DNA of 64,000 nucleotides. Origin: Desulfosediminicola ganghwensis. GTDB taxonomy: Bacteria; Desulfobacterota; Desulfobulbia; Desulfobulbales; Desulfocapsaceae. Positions 9,015 to 17,626 of the stretch are shown here, piece after piece. The stretch lies in contig NZ_CP050699.1 of the NCBI RefSeq assembly GCF_005116675.2, forward strand, positions 2,627,001 through 2,691,000. The letters are read 5' to 3'. Numbering within the stretch: the stretch's first letter is position 1; every line of letters begins with the position of its first letter. The notes below the pieces were generated by a model. It was given only the letters and a program-made list of their open reading frames with translations. It was not told the DNA's origin and did no database searches. The translations under genes and the position numbers were made by a program.

Positions 9015-10034
9015 ATGAATGCACGAACCTGCCAAAGCTGTTCCACCGATATTTCGCCATTAATTGATTCATTCGGGCGTAAAGTTACCTATCTCCGTCT
9101 CTCAATCACCGATCGATGTAACCTGCGTTGCCGCTATTGCATGCCGGAAGACGGGGTTAATGTGCTTGACCATAAATCGATACTTTCCTACGAGGAGATG
9201 GAGCGTCTCTCGAGGATTTTCGTAAGTCTGGGGGTCAATAAAATCCGGATTACCGGCGGTGAACCTTTTGTTCGCAAAGGGTGTCTGGAGTTTATGGAGC
9301 GTCTCAAAGAGCAGAGCCCCGGCTTGAGTCTTCACCTGACCACCAACGGTGTTGCAGTCGGGCCGTATTTGCAGGGCTTGAAAGAGTTAGGCATAAAAGG
9401 CATTAACCTGAGCCTTGATACACTTGATGCCGAGCGCTTCAAAGAGATTACCCGCCGCGACAAGCTGGAAAAAGTGCTGGCTGTGTTTCACGAAATCCTC
9501 AGGCTTGAACTGCCCCTGAAAGTGAATGCCGTTGTTCAGGAAGATACCGGTGATGATGAGTTGCTCCGCATGGCGCAGTTGGTTAAGGATTATCCGGTGG
9601 CGATGCGTTTCATCGAGCTGATGCCTTTTTCCGGCGCTGAAGAACATCACGTTATCGAGATGTCCCAGACTCTTGAGTCGCGACTGTTCAAACTCTTCCC
9701 AGGGCTCACCGAGCTTTCCTCAAAACATGTTGAGACCGCCCGAAAATTCTCACTGCCCGGTTATGCCGGAACCCTGGGAATCATCGAGGGTGAATCCCGA
9801 AAATTCTGTGCCACCTGTAATAAACTTAGAGTGACCTCGAGCGGCATGATGAAAAACTGCCTCTACGACCAGGGAGCATTGAACCTGCGCGATCTGTTGC
9901 GGGCCACTCCCGATGACTCAGAAGTTGCCGGTGAAATTCGTAAAGCGGTGAGCAAAAAACTGAAGAACGGCATGGAGGCTGCCAAGCTCAACGGGAATAG
10001 CAGCGAAGATTCCATGGCCTCCATTGGTGGTTGA
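9015..10034 (+). CDS. moaA: GTP 3',8-cyclase MoaA
   Basis: A 339-residue radical-SAM enzyme that begins molybdopterin synthesis by cyclising GTP. The N-terminal cluster motif CNLRCRYC supplies Cys35, Cys39 and Cys42, followed by the RITGGEP SAM-binding segment. The C-terminal second cluster is visible as CATCNK plus a later Cys in MMKNC. The protein ends in Gly-Gly, a feature MoaA needs for catalysis. AAGGAG lies six bases before the ATG. It is preceded by a Moco-type riboswitch and followed by moeA after 67 bases, forming a two-gene cofactor unit. Confidence 0.95.
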   Translation: MNARTCQSCSTDISPLIDSFGRKVTYLRLSITDRCNLRCRYCMPEDGVNVLDHKSILSYEEMERLSRIFVSLGVNKIRITGGEPFVRKGCLEFMERLKEQSPGLSLHLTTNGVAVGPYLQGLKELGIKGINLSLDTLDAERFKEITRRDKLEKVLAVFHEILRLELPLKVNAVVQEDTGDDELLRMAQLVKDYPVAMRFIELMPFSGAEEHHVIEMSQTLESRLFKLFPGLTELSSKHVETARKFSLPGYAGTLGIIEGESRKFCATCNKLRVTSSGMMKNCLYDQGALNLRDLLRATPDDSEVAGEIRKAVSKKLKNGMEAAKLNGNSSEDSMASIGG

Positions 10035-10101
10035 GAATTTAACGCCATTCACCAAAAGCACGTAGTTACCGCGGACAAGCTTAACCTTTTGAGGATGATC
10101 T

Positions 10102-11310
10102 ATGATATCGGTACCTGAGGCTCTTTCACTGCTCCGTGAAAACCTTCCAGAACCCAAAGTGGTATATGTGCCAGTAGAGGAAGCACTGGGACGCAGGTTG
10201 GCAGAAGACATAACTTCCCCCGAACCATCTCCAAGGTATACCAGTTCTGCCATGGACGGCTATGCTGCGCGTTGGCAGGATGTTCAGAATGTAAGCGAGT
10301 TGAATCCCGCACGTCTTACGCTTGCTGGTGAAAGCCGGGCTGGTGTGCCCTATGAGGGTGTGGTAGCCATTGGCGAGGCTGTGCGAATCAGCACCGGTGC
10401 GATGCTGCCCGATGGCGCGGATACTGTTATCAGGGTCGAGGATACCAATGAACAGGGCGATGTCGTTCAGATTATGGCATGCAGAAAACAGGGGCAGGAC
10501 GTCCGCTATGCCGGTGAAGAGTTCGTTGCCGGGACAGTGATTATGGCCCATGGTCTGGTTGTTACCGCCAGGCAGGTTGCCCTGTTGTCGGCGGTTGGTG
10601 CTCATCAGGTGCCAGTATATGATACGCCCCGTGTCTCACTCTTTATCACCGGTACCGAACTTGCTCACCATGGGGATGGTGATATCAAACCCTATCAGGT
10701 TCGTGACTCGAACGCGCCGATGCTGAAATGCGCCGTGCGTGAAGCTGGTGGCACCCTGGTGAATTGCATGCACGTAGAAGATGACCTGGAAACCACTGTC
10801 GATTCGATGGCAGAAGCCCTGGAACATAAAAGTGATATTATTCTTTGTTCCGGTGGTGTTTCGGTGGGCAGGCATGATCATGTTAAAGAGGCGGCAGAAC
10901 GTGTGGGCTTTCAACAACTGTTCTGGAAAATACGGCAAAAGCCGGGAAAGCCTCTTTTTGTCGCTAAAAAAGGGCGGACCCTGTTGTTTGGCCTGCCGGG
11001 TAATCCGGTGTCGGCCTTTATGTGCTTCCAGAATTACGTGATTCCCAGTCTGGCCGCTTTGCAGGGTGTCGATTATCTGAAGAAATCTCTTTCAGCACGT
11101 GCCGAGGTGGCCATAGAAAACAGCGGCAGCCGTACCGATTTCATCCGGGTAACAATCCGGGATGAGCCCAATACTGTCCCCACCGTAAAACCTATCCCGC
11201 AGCAGGGCTCCCATATGCTGACCTCCATTGTCAAAGCCGATGGCTATATTGTGGTAGAGCCAAAAACAACCTTGCAACCGGATGACTTAATTGAAGTGTT
11301 CAGGTTCTGA
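10102..11310 (+). CDS. moeA: Molybdopterin molybdenumtransferase MoeA
   Basis: A 402-residue MoeA, which inserts molybdate (or tungstate in some paralogues) into adenylylated molybdopterin. The N-terminal domain has the typical SSAMDGYA segment near residue 49 and the RISTGAMLPDGADTVI segment. The central MoCF-like domain shows SGGVSVGRHD, then KPGKPLF and GLPGNPVSA, all standard MoeA signatures. A GAGG ribosome site precedes the ATG. It lies downstream of moaA on the same strand and probably shares its riboswitch-controlled transcript. Other moa/mob genes are not in this block, so they must lie elsewhere. Confidence 0.94.
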   Translation: MISVPEALSLLRENLPEPKVVYVPVEEALGRRLAEDITSPEPSPRYTSSAMDGYAARWQDVQNVSELNPARLTLAGESRAGVPYEGVVAIGEAVRISTGAMLPDGADTVIRVEDTNEQGDVVQIMACRKQGQDVRYAGEEFVAGTVIMAHGLVVTARQVALLSAVGAHQVPVYDTPRVSLFITGTELAHHGDGDIKPYQVRDSNAPMLKCAVREAGGTLVNCMHVEDDLETTVDSMAEALEHKSDIILCSGGVSVGRHDHVKEAAERVGFQQLFWKIRQKPGKPLFVAKKGRTLLFGLPGNPVSAFMCFQNYVIPSLAALQGVDYLKKSLSARAEVAIENSGSRTDFIRVTIRDEPNTVPTVKPIPQQGSHMLTSIVKADGYIVVEPKTTLQPDDLIEVFRF

Positions 11311-11342
11311 TATCTGATTGCTTGCCGCAAGGGTTGGCGCAT

Positions 11343-11519
11343 TCAGCCAGCTCTTGCAATGAGTAATTCCCTCCGTATTTTTCTTGCCCGCTGTATTAAC
11401 CTGTGCTCCTCGTCACAGCCGCGAAAATGCAACTCGGACGTGAGATCTTCAATAAGCTCCGTGATCTCTGCCAGGAATTCTGTATTTACGTTTTTCCCGT
11501 TGTTTACCGTTTCAGTCAT
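11343..11519 (-). CDS. Small hypothetical protein (58 residues)
   Basis: A 59-codon frame on the minus strand in the 377-base space between moeA and pepT. It starts at an ATG (11517-11519) and ends at TGA (11343-11345). The product is strongly charged and predicted to form two amphipathic helices, with EITELIEDLTSEL and a basic C-terminal RARKIRREL segment, which looks protein-like rather than random. The ribosome site is weak, so the start is uncertain. I do not recognise a family. The remaining part of this gap (11520-11687) carries only the pepT leader and an AAGGAG ribosome site. Confidence 0.4.
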   Translation of the reverse strand: MTETVNNGKNVNTEFLAEITELIEDLTSELHFRGCDEEHRLIQRARKIRRELLIARAG

Positions 11520-11687
11520 AGCGTAGTTTTTGTAGTCTTGAAGATAGGGTCAGAATTGAAACAGGGGCGTCAGTGATTCCTGATCGTTTCCGCTTTTTTA
11601 TCTGAATACGTTATACTGTCAATTTATTGAATATACCTTCTTTTCTTAAAACATAGTTTTTGAACCCTATGGTTCAAGGAGAAAAAT

Positions 11688-12950
11688 ATGCCAGAGGTTA
11701 CTCTTGATATTCCAGTCGCAGAGCTGGTTGACCGTTTTTGCCGCTATGTTGCCGTCGACACCCAGGCGGCGGTAGAGTCTGAGACCTATCCATCAACCTT
11801 CAAGCAGCTGGACCTCTGTCGCATACTGGTGGCGGAGTTGTATGAAATGGGGATAACAGACGCCAGAATGACTAAACCTGGCTACGTGATAGCTACCGTA
11901 CCAGCCAACAGTGTTAAGAAGGTGCCGACCATAGGCCTTATCGCCCATGTTGACACTTCACCCGATGTGAGTGGGAAGAACGTGAAGCCGGTTATCCATG
12001 AAAATTATTCCGGCGGGGACATTGTGTTGCCGGGTGATGCGACTCAGGTGATTAGGGCGGATGAAACACCGGAACTGGGAGCATGCATCGGAGATGACAT
12101 AATCACTTCAGACGGTACTACCTTATTGGGGGCAGATGATAAGGCGGGGGTGGCAGAGATCATGACAGCGATTCGTTACCTGGTCGATCATCCGGAGCTT
12201 GCTCATGGCCCGATCCGCATCGCCTTTACCGTGGATGAAGAGGTGGGCACCGGCACCAAGCATTTTGATGTGAAAAAGTTCGCTGCCGACTACGCCTACA
12301 CCATTGACGGTTCAACCGCGGGGGAGGTGGAGGATGAAACTTTTTCAGCAGATTCGGTGACGGTGACTTTTCAGGGTGTCAATATTCATCCCGGTTATGC
12401 CAAGGGCAAGATGCTCAACTCCACAACCGTTGCCGCGGAGTTTATCAGTTTCCTCCCAAGGGAGATGACTCCGGAGACAACTGAAGACCGTGAAGGCTTT
12501 ATGCATCTGCATAGTATGGAGGGAACGGTCAATACGACTGTGCTGAAATATCTGATTCGTGATTTTACCCTGGAAGGATTGTTGCGAAAAGAGACGCTGA
12601 TGCAGGAGACACTGCGGGCTCTGAAAGCAAAGTACCCTGCTCTTGACTATACGTTTGAGGTTGAGGAGAGTTACAGGAACATGAAATACGTGCTTGATCA
12701 GTACCCCAGGGTGACCGAATATTGCTGCGAAGCGATTCGCCGTTGCGGGCTCACTCCCAGGCAGGGGCTGATTCGTGGCGGCACGGATGGTGCGAGGCTT
12801 TCTGAAATGGGCTTGCCGACCCCGAATATTTTCACAGGCGGCCACAACTTTCACTCAAAGACCGAGTGGATTTCGGTACAGGATATGACCAGGGCGGTGG
12901 AGACTATTGTCCATCTGGCCATGATCTGGGAAGAAAAGTCGAATTCATGA
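11688..12950 (+). CDS. pepT: Peptidase T (tripeptide aminopeptidase), M20B family
   Basis: A 420-residue cytosolic zinc aminopeptidase that removes the N-terminal residue from tripeptides. Metal ligands and catalytic residues are visible in order: AHVDTSPD (His87, Asp89), GADDKAG, the TVDEEVGTG segment with the general-base glutamate, TIDGS, and a C-terminal GGHNFHSKTEW with the last histidine ligand. The dimerisation (lid) domain lies between about residues 215 and 330. Length matches the family. An AAGGAG ribosome site precedes the ATG. The stop codon is inside a long inverted repeat (12942-12993). It appears to be monocistronic. Confidence 0.93.
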   Translation: MPEVTLDIPVAELVDRFCRYVAVDTQAAVESETYPSTFKQLDLCRILVAELYEMGITDARMTKPGYVIATVPANSVKKVPTIGLIAHVDTSPDVSGKNVKPVIHENYSGGDIVLPGDATQVIRADETPELGACIGDDIITSDGTTLLGADDKAGVAEIMTAIRYLVDHPELAHGPIRIAFTVDEEVGTGTKHFDVKKFAADYAYTIDGSTAGEVEDETFSADSVTVTFQGVNIHPGYAKGKMLNSTTVAAEFISFLPREMTPETTEDREGFMHLHSMEGTVNTTVLKYLIRDFTLEGLLRKETLMQETLRALKAKYPALDYTFEVEESYRNMKYVLDQYPRVTEYCCEAIRRCGLTPRQGLIRGGTDGARLSEMGLPTPNIFTGGHNFHSKTEWISVQDMTRAVETIVHLAMIWEEKSNS

Positions 12951-12993
12951 GTTGATACGGCCAGCTATTCGGCGTCGTATCGACTCATGAATT
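12942..12993. repeat. Long inverted repeat overlapping the pepT stop
   Basis: An 18-base arm (12942-12959) pairs with 12976-12993 with a single GU, around a 16-base loop. There is no T-tract after it. The arm contains CATGAGT and resembles the terminal repeat of the CTCATGAG family found elsewhere in the window. It may stabilise or end the pepT transcript. Confidence 0.75.
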
Positions 12994-13020
12994 TCCCGGG
13001 CAGTGTCAACTGTACCTTAC

Positions 13021-13183
13021 AACTGAAGAAGATGGCGCTATATGGACTGTACCCCAAGGGCATTTCTTTCAGGGCACCTTCGGTGAGTATATTGTCGAAA
13101 AAAATGGGAGGATTGGGCTTATGGCAATGCCTGAGCATCAACTCATTTTTTTTTTATTACGACAATATACTGATGAGGAATTC
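13021..13183. repeat. Direct repeat unit A, with a translatable remnant
   Basis: This 163-base unit is repeated 250 bases further on as unit B. Read on the plus strand it gives an open frame with motifs EEDG, WTVPQGHFFQGT, GEYIVEK and LLRQYTDEE, running to a TAG at 13246-13248. It contains inverted sequences GAGTATATTGTCG (13085-13097) and CGACAATATAC (13160-13170), so the transcript could fold into a long hairpin. The right end is module 1 of the dispersed element family. I do not recognise a protein family. Confidence 0.7.
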
Positions 13184-13192
13184 GGGTCGCTT

Positions 13193-13239
13193 GGATTTCT
13201 CATCAGTTCAGGCAGTGTCAGGTTCGAAGTTTTTGGTAG
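13193..13239 (-). repeat. Module 2 of the dispersed element family
   Basis: On the minus strand this segment aligns without gaps to 55241-55287. Over the inner 41 bases I count only three differences, including shared CGAACCTGACAC and ACTGATGAGAAATCC. A shorter match occurs at 51883-51908. This is direct sequence identity, not a model. Confidence 0.8.
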
Positions 13240-13270
13240 TAAGCTATAGTCGTTTATGCTTACTGCCACA

Positions 13271-13430
13271 AACTGAAGAAGATGGCACTGTATGGACTGT
13301 ACCCCAAGGGCATTTCTTTCAGGGTACCCTCGGTGAGTATATTGTCGAAAAAATGGGAGAATTAGACTTAGGCAATGCCTGAGCATCAACTCCTTTTTCT
13401 TTATTACGACAATATACTCATGAGGAATTC
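13271..13430. repeat. Direct repeat unit B, degenerate copy of unit A
   Basis: The unit repeats unit A over about 160 bases with scattered substitutions and small deletions that break the frame; the reading frame stops after GELDLGNA. It keeps the inverted arms GAGTATATTGTCG and CGACAATATACTC and the GAGGAATTC end. It stops four bases before the stop codon of the adjacent ABC-F gene. Confidence 0.7.
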
Positions 13431-13433
13431 AAG

Positions 13434-15050
13434 CTAGTTGCGAAACTGCTCCTGTTGCTCCTGCACTCCAGCGTCCTTCAGGTATTCGTCATAGGGCAGC
13501 ATCTTATCGATGACGCCGCCTGGCAGAATCTCAATGATGCGGTCTGCAACAGTGGCCATCAGCGCATGGTCATGGGAGGAGAAGAGGATAATCTCCGGGA
13601 AGGCCTTCAGGCCGTTGTTGAGCGCTGTGATTGATTCAAGATCGAGATGGTTTGTGGGCTCATCCAGAATCAGGGCGTTGGCGTCGGAGAGCATCATCCT
13701 CGACAGCATGCAGCGTACTTTCTCGCCACCGGAGAGCACGCTGGTCTTTTTCATAGCCTCATCGCCGGAGAAGAGCATCTTGCCGAGAAAACCACGGGCA
13801 AAGCTCTCACCTTCCGTGACAGGGGTGTACTCGCTCAACCAGTCGACCAGAGTTTTATCGGACTGAAAAAAACTTCTGTTTTCCTTAGGGAAATAGGAAG
13901 TACTCATAGTGAGACCCCAGCGGAAACTGCCGCTGTCCGGTTCGAGTTCTCCTGCCAGTATCTGAAAGAGGGTAGTGATCGCGACGTTGTTGGTACCGAC
14001 AAAGCCGATCTTCTGGCCCTTATTGACCTCCATGGAAAAGTTGTCCAGCACCTTTACACCGTCGATGGTCTTGCTCAGGTCTTTTACTTCCAGAATAACA
14101 TCGCCACAGGTTCTGCCCGCTTTAAACAAAATATACGGGTATTTGCGGGATGAAGCCGGCAGGTCTTCCATTTCAAGCTTGTCGAGCAGCTTCTTTCTGG
14201 AAGTCGCTTGCCTGGCTTTTGAGGCGTTGGAGGAGAAGCGGGCGATGAACTCTTTCAAATCCTTGGCTTTGGCATCTGCTTTACGGCTTGCGTCCTGGCG
14301 CTGCTGCTGGAGCAGTTCACTGGCCTGGTACCAGAAATCGTAGTTACCAACGTAAACTCTGATCTGGCCGTAATCGATATCCGCCATATGGGTACAGACC
14401 TGATTGAGGAAATGACGATCATGGGAAACGATAATGACTGTGTTCTGAAATCTTTCCAGAAAACCTTCCAGCCAGACAATGGATTTGCGGTCGAGGTTGT
14501 TGGTAGGTTCGTCGAGCAGCAGGATGTCGGGGTTACCGAATAGAGCCTGGGCCAGCAGCACCCGTACCTTTTCACCAGCTTCCAGTTCTTTCATCTTTTT
14601 GTCGCGCAGATCTTCGTTGATACCAAGACCACTCAGCAGGGTTGCCGCCTCGGATTCAACTTCGTAGCCGTTCATCTCAGCGAACTCTGCTTCCAGTTCT
14701 CCGCTGCGGATACCGTCTGCCTCAGTAAATTCGGTCTTTGCGTAAAGAGCCTCTCGCTCAGCCATAACTTCGTGCAGGCGGGCGTGAGCCATAAGCACGG
14801 TTTCAGCCACTGTGGATTCGTCGTAAGCGAACTGATCCTGGGCGAGCATGGCAATACGCTGTTTGGCACCTACGAACACTTCACCGTGGTCCGGGTCCAT
14901 CTGGCCGGCCAGGATCTTTAAGAACGTTGATTTTCCGGCACCATTGGCACCGATGAGGCCGTAGCAGTTACCAGGGGTGAACTTGATATTGACGTCTTTG
15001 AAAATGACGCGTTTACCATAAGACAGGGCAATATTTGAAGCATGTATCAT
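13434..15050 (-). CDS. ABC-F family ATPase, YbiT-like
   Basis: A 538-residue cytosolic protein with two ABC domains joined by a charged linker and no membrane part, the hallmark of ABC-F translation factors that act at the ribosomal E site. Domain 1 has Walker A GANGAGKST and Walker B LLLDEPTNNLD. Domain 2 has signature LSGGEK and Walker B LILDEPTNHLD. Its Walker A reads GTNNVAITT, lacking the usual lysine, so the second site may bind or hydrolyse ATP poorly. The linker (about residues 240-310) is rich in Lys, Arg and Ala. I use the ATG at 15050 (MIHAS...), typical of the group; an ATG five codons upstream is possible. It is followed by another ABC-F gene on the same strand. Confidence 0.9.
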   Translation of the reverse strand: MIHASNIALSYGKRVIFKDVNIKFTPGNCYGLIGANGAGKSTFLKILAGQMDPDHGEVFVGAKQRIAMLAQDQFAYDESTVAETVLMAHARLHEVMAEREALYAKTEFTEADGIRSGELEAEFAEMNGYEVESEAATLLSGLGINEDLRDKKMKELEAGEKVRVLLAQALFGNPDILLLDEPTNNLDRKSIVWLEGFLERFQNTVIIVSHDRHFLNQVCTHMADIDYGQIRVYVGNYDFWYQASELLQQQRQDASRKADAKAKDLKEFIARFSSNASKARQATSRKKLLDKLEMEDLPASSRKYPYILFKAGRTCGDVILEVKDLSKTIDGVKVLDNFSMEVNKGQKIGFVGTNNVAITTLFQILAGELEPDSGSFRWGLTMSTSYFPKENRSFFQSDKTLVDWLSEYTPVTEGESFARGFLGKMLFSGDEAMKKTSVLSGGEKVRCMLSRMMLSDANALILDEPTNHLDLESITALNNGLKAFPEIILFSSHDHALMATVADRIIEILPGGVIDKMLPYDEYLKDAGVQEQQEQFRN

Positions 15051-15138
15051 TAGGTTTTCTCGCAAAAAAAGAGCAGTCGTGGCGGAGCACGATTGCTCAG
15101 GATAATGGTTTGTCGCAGGAAGAAAGAAATTTTTCTTT

Positions 15139-15242
15139 AACCTGGATTTCTCATGGGCATTTATTAGAAAGTTTTGCTGGTGTCATTTCTTTCAATGAAT
15201 GTCTGTTACTGACTGAAGAAGTGCTCATAAGAGATTCGGGTT
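15139..15242. repeat. Inverted-repeat-bounded element between the two ABC-F genes
   Basis: Left end AACCTGGATTTCTCATGGGC (15139-15158) is an imperfect inverted copy of right end GCTCATAAGAGATTCGGGTT (15223-15242). The interior shares CATTTCTTTCA and ACTGAAGAAG with repeat units A and B. The right end runs into the stop codon of the neighbouring ABC-F gene. Confidence 0.6.
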
Positions 15243-16860
15243 ATTCGTTGGTCTGGCGCAGATAATAATCATAGTCACCTTCATAAGCCCGCATTTCTCC
15301 GTGGTCAATCTCGAAAACGCGGTTCACCAGTGAGCGCAGGAAATGGCGGTCATGGCTGACCAGGATGACGGTACCTGCAAATTTCTGCAGTGCCTCCAGC
15401 AGAACTTCGCGGGAGAGAATGTCAAGGTGGTTGGTGGGCTCATCAAGTACCAGGAAGTTGAGTGGTCTTGCCAGCAGGCGGGCCAGGACAACCCTGCTTT
15501 TCTCACCGCCGGAGAGATTAGCGATACGTTTGTCCACATCGTCTCCCTGAAAAAGAAACGCTGCCAGCAGGTTACGGATAACTCCGATATTTTCCAGTGG
15601 CAGTACTTCCTGCACAGATTCAAATACGGTGTGGGTCGGATGGAGAACGTCCATGGAGTGCTGGCTGAAGTAGCCAGTGGTAACCCCGGCGCCCATAACC
15701 ACCTCGCCGGAAGTCGGTTCGGTCTGGCCGGTGATGACTTTCAACAGGGTTGACTTACCGGCACCGTTTACACCGACGAGAGCTATTTTCTCCAACCGGC
15801 GGACGGTACCCGAAAGCCCGCTGAAAACCGGTTTGATCTCATTGTTGACCGTGGTCCACTCTTTGGCGAGATCTCTGAGGTGCATCACATCGTCCCCGCT
15901 GCGGGGGGGGATGGGAAAGTCGAACTTCATCACCTTCTGTTCGGGAGGCAGTTCTATGCGTTCAATTTTTTCCAGCTTCTTGATGCGTGATTGCACCTGG
16001 GCAGCGTGTGAGACACGGGCGGCAAATCTGGCGATGAAATCTTCTTCTTTGGCCAGCATTTCCTGTTGGCGACGATAACTTGCCAGCAACTGTTCGCGGC
16101 GGATTTCCCGCTCACGCAGATAGAAATCATAGTCACCGCTATAGGTGGTGGCCTGGCCGTTGGCAATTTCGATGATACGGTTGACCACGCGGTTCATGAA
16201 ATCACGGTCATGGCAGGTCATCAGCAGGGCGCCTTTGTAATCAGTTGCCAGCCACTCTTCCAGCCAGAGGATCGATTCGATATCCAGATGGTTGGTAGGC
16301 TCATCAAGCAGCAGTACGTCCGGATTGATGGTAAGAATTTTCGCCAGGGCGATACGCATCTTCCAGCCACCACTGTAAGTCTCAACAGGCAGACTGAAAT
16401 CCTGTTCTCCAAAACCGAGCCCGGAGAGGACTGCTTTGGCACGGGAATCGAGATCGTAGCCGCCGCGGTGCTCAAACATCTCCGTGATTACCCCGTAGCG
16501 TTCCAGCAGATCCGCGAGTGCGTCGTCGTCCATGGGTTCGGCCATCTGCGCTTCCATTTCCCGCATCTGGCGGCCCATAGCAACCACTTCACCGGCACCG
16601 CTCATGACCTCTTCCAGTACGGTGCAGCCACTCATTTCGCCGACACTCTGCGAGAAGTAACCGATAACCGTTTTCTTTGAACAGGAAATATCGCCCTTAT
16701 CCGGTTCTTCTTCACCGGTAATGAGTCGAAATACTGAAGTCTTTCCTGCACCGTTCGGGCCGACGAGGCCGGTGCGGGTCTGGGGTAGAATCTGCAGGCT
16801 GGCATCTCGAAAGAGGATCTGCGAACCGAACTGTTTATAGATATTATTCAGGTGTACCAT
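15241..16860 (-). CDS. ABC-F family ATPase, Uup/YheS-like
   Basis: A 539-residue soluble protein with tandem ABC domains. Domain 1 shows GPNGAGKTS, signature YSGGWKMR and LLLDEPTNHLD; domain 2 shows GVNGAGKST, LSGGEKSR and LVLDEPTNHLD. Both sites look intact. The interdomain linker (about residues 230-310) contains the YLREREIRREQL stretch and many charged residues, as in ABC-F proteins that probe the ribosomal P-site region. It starts at ATG 16860 and is upstream of the second ABC-F gene, separated by 190 bases holding a repeat element. The spacer above it (16861-17626) is unusually rich in hairpins and might carry leader control, as some ABC-F genes have. No export role is expected because there is no membrane domain. 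Confidence 0.9.
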   Translation of the reverse strand: MVHLNNIYKQFGSQILFRDASLQILPQTRTGLVGPNGAGKTSVFRLITGEEEPDKGDISCSKKTVIGYFSQSVGEMSGCTVLEEVMSGAGEVVAMGRQMREMEAQMAEPMDDDALADLLERYGVITEMFEHRGGYDLDSRAKAVLSGLGFGEQDFSLPVETYSGGWKMRIALAKILTINPDVLLLDEPTNHLDIESILWLEEWLATDYKGALLMTCHDRDFMNRVVNRIIEIANGQATTYSGDYDFYLREREIRREQLLASYRRQQEMLAKEEDFIARFAARVSHAAQVQSRIKKLEKIERIELPPEQKVMKFDFPIPPRSGDDVMHLRDLAKEWTTVNNEIKPVFSGLSGTVRRLEKIALVGVNGAGKSTLLKVITGQTEPTSGEVVMGAGVTTGYFSQHSMDVLHPTHTVFESVQEVLPLENIGVIRNLLAAFLFQGDDVDKRIANLSGGEKSRVVLARLLARPLNFLVLDEPTNHLDILSREVLLEALQKFAGTVILVSHDRHFLRSLVNRVFEIDHGEMRAYEGDYDYYLRQTNE

Positions 16861-17626
16861 TGAGTGCTATCAAGCTGGGGTTAGTCGGCACATTTCATAA
16901 AAAATGGCAGCGAATCTCCTGGATTATCTCTTAACCAAAGGACCTGGCTGTCTCAGCTTATGGAATATGCGGATGGGCAAAAAATGCGACGGAAACTACC
17001 ACAGGAGGGCCATGGGTGCAAGGCTTATCTTGGAGGTTTATCTCTCGAATGCTCCGTTGAAATCGTGGCGGCAGGATGGGCCAGGAAAAGGTGTCGGACT
17101 GCAACAGGGAGAATACCCGTTAGCCCATTGGCAAGGCATGGGGCTCCCTGTTGGCAGGAGAGACCTTTTTAAGATTTGAATCTATTGGCTCTTTTGGACT
17201 ATCCGAACAGTATGGAGGCACAGACAGAGTGTGCCAGGCATGCAATGCTCAGAAACAAAAAGGTGAGATGAATAAAATGTTTCGGTTTCATGACAACCCT
17301 CCCCAAGGCGGCGACTCCGACCTCCTTTTCAGGTGGGTACCATGAAAGCCTGAAAACGACTTTTTATGCTACGCCAGGTCGGAATCTATGACGAACTGCT
17401 TTTCCACTTTTCTCATTTACTCTCTTAATTCCAGATGTTCCGGATATTGTGATTGTACCGCTATAGTTTGTTCTGTCAATACGTGATTTACAGCACATTA
17501 TTTATTCAGACTCTATGGTTATACACCATCAATCGCCATCCGGAAGCGGAGTTGAAACGGTAGCTGGTGGTGATACAAAATATGGTAGTATCACTGATCT
17601 GAAAAATTAGTTTCAATTACCGATGG
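16861..17626. other. Structured 766-base spacer between ABC-F gene and icmF
   Basis: Three strong folds are visible. CAACAGGGAG (17102-17111) pairs with CTCCCTGTTG (17144-17153) with an inner CCCAT/ATGGG stem. GGCACA/TGTGCC forms a hairpin at 17216-17234. GACTCCGACCT (17313-17323) pairs with AGGTCGGAATC (17376-17386) with one mismatch, enclosing a perfect TTTTCAGG (17326-17333) and CCTGAAAA (17349-17356). It matches no riboswitch class I recognise. The 17400-17626 part looks featureless apart from AT richness. Confidence 0.5.
17199..17291 (-). CDS. Putative small secreted or leader peptide (30 residues)
   Basis: A 30-codon frame on the minus strand, with a GGGGAGGG ribosome site six bases before its ATG (17289-17291) and a TAG stop. 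The product begins MKPKH, followed by a hydrophobic core TFLFLSIACLAHSVCAS, which is a textbook signal-peptide pattern but leaves almost no mature part. It lies in the structured spacer upstream of the ABC-F gene at 16860 and is read in the same direction. It could be a leader peptide, a tiny secreted peptide, or the start of a decayed gene, since the same frame continues after the stop for some distance. Evidence is composition and ribosome site only. Confidence 0.4.
   Translation of the reverse strand: MKPKHFIHLTFLFLSIACLAHSVCASILFG

Noticed and set aside
16904-17179. Plus-strand frames of 70-91 codons in the ABC-F/icmF spacer
   Set aside because: Unusual composition, no ribosome site, and they cover inverted repeats that explain the open frames.
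16861-17626. Cobalamin riboswitch near the B12-dependent mutase
   Set aside because: No B12 box or GCCACTG core is visible on either strand, and the position is downstream of icmF, not upstream.
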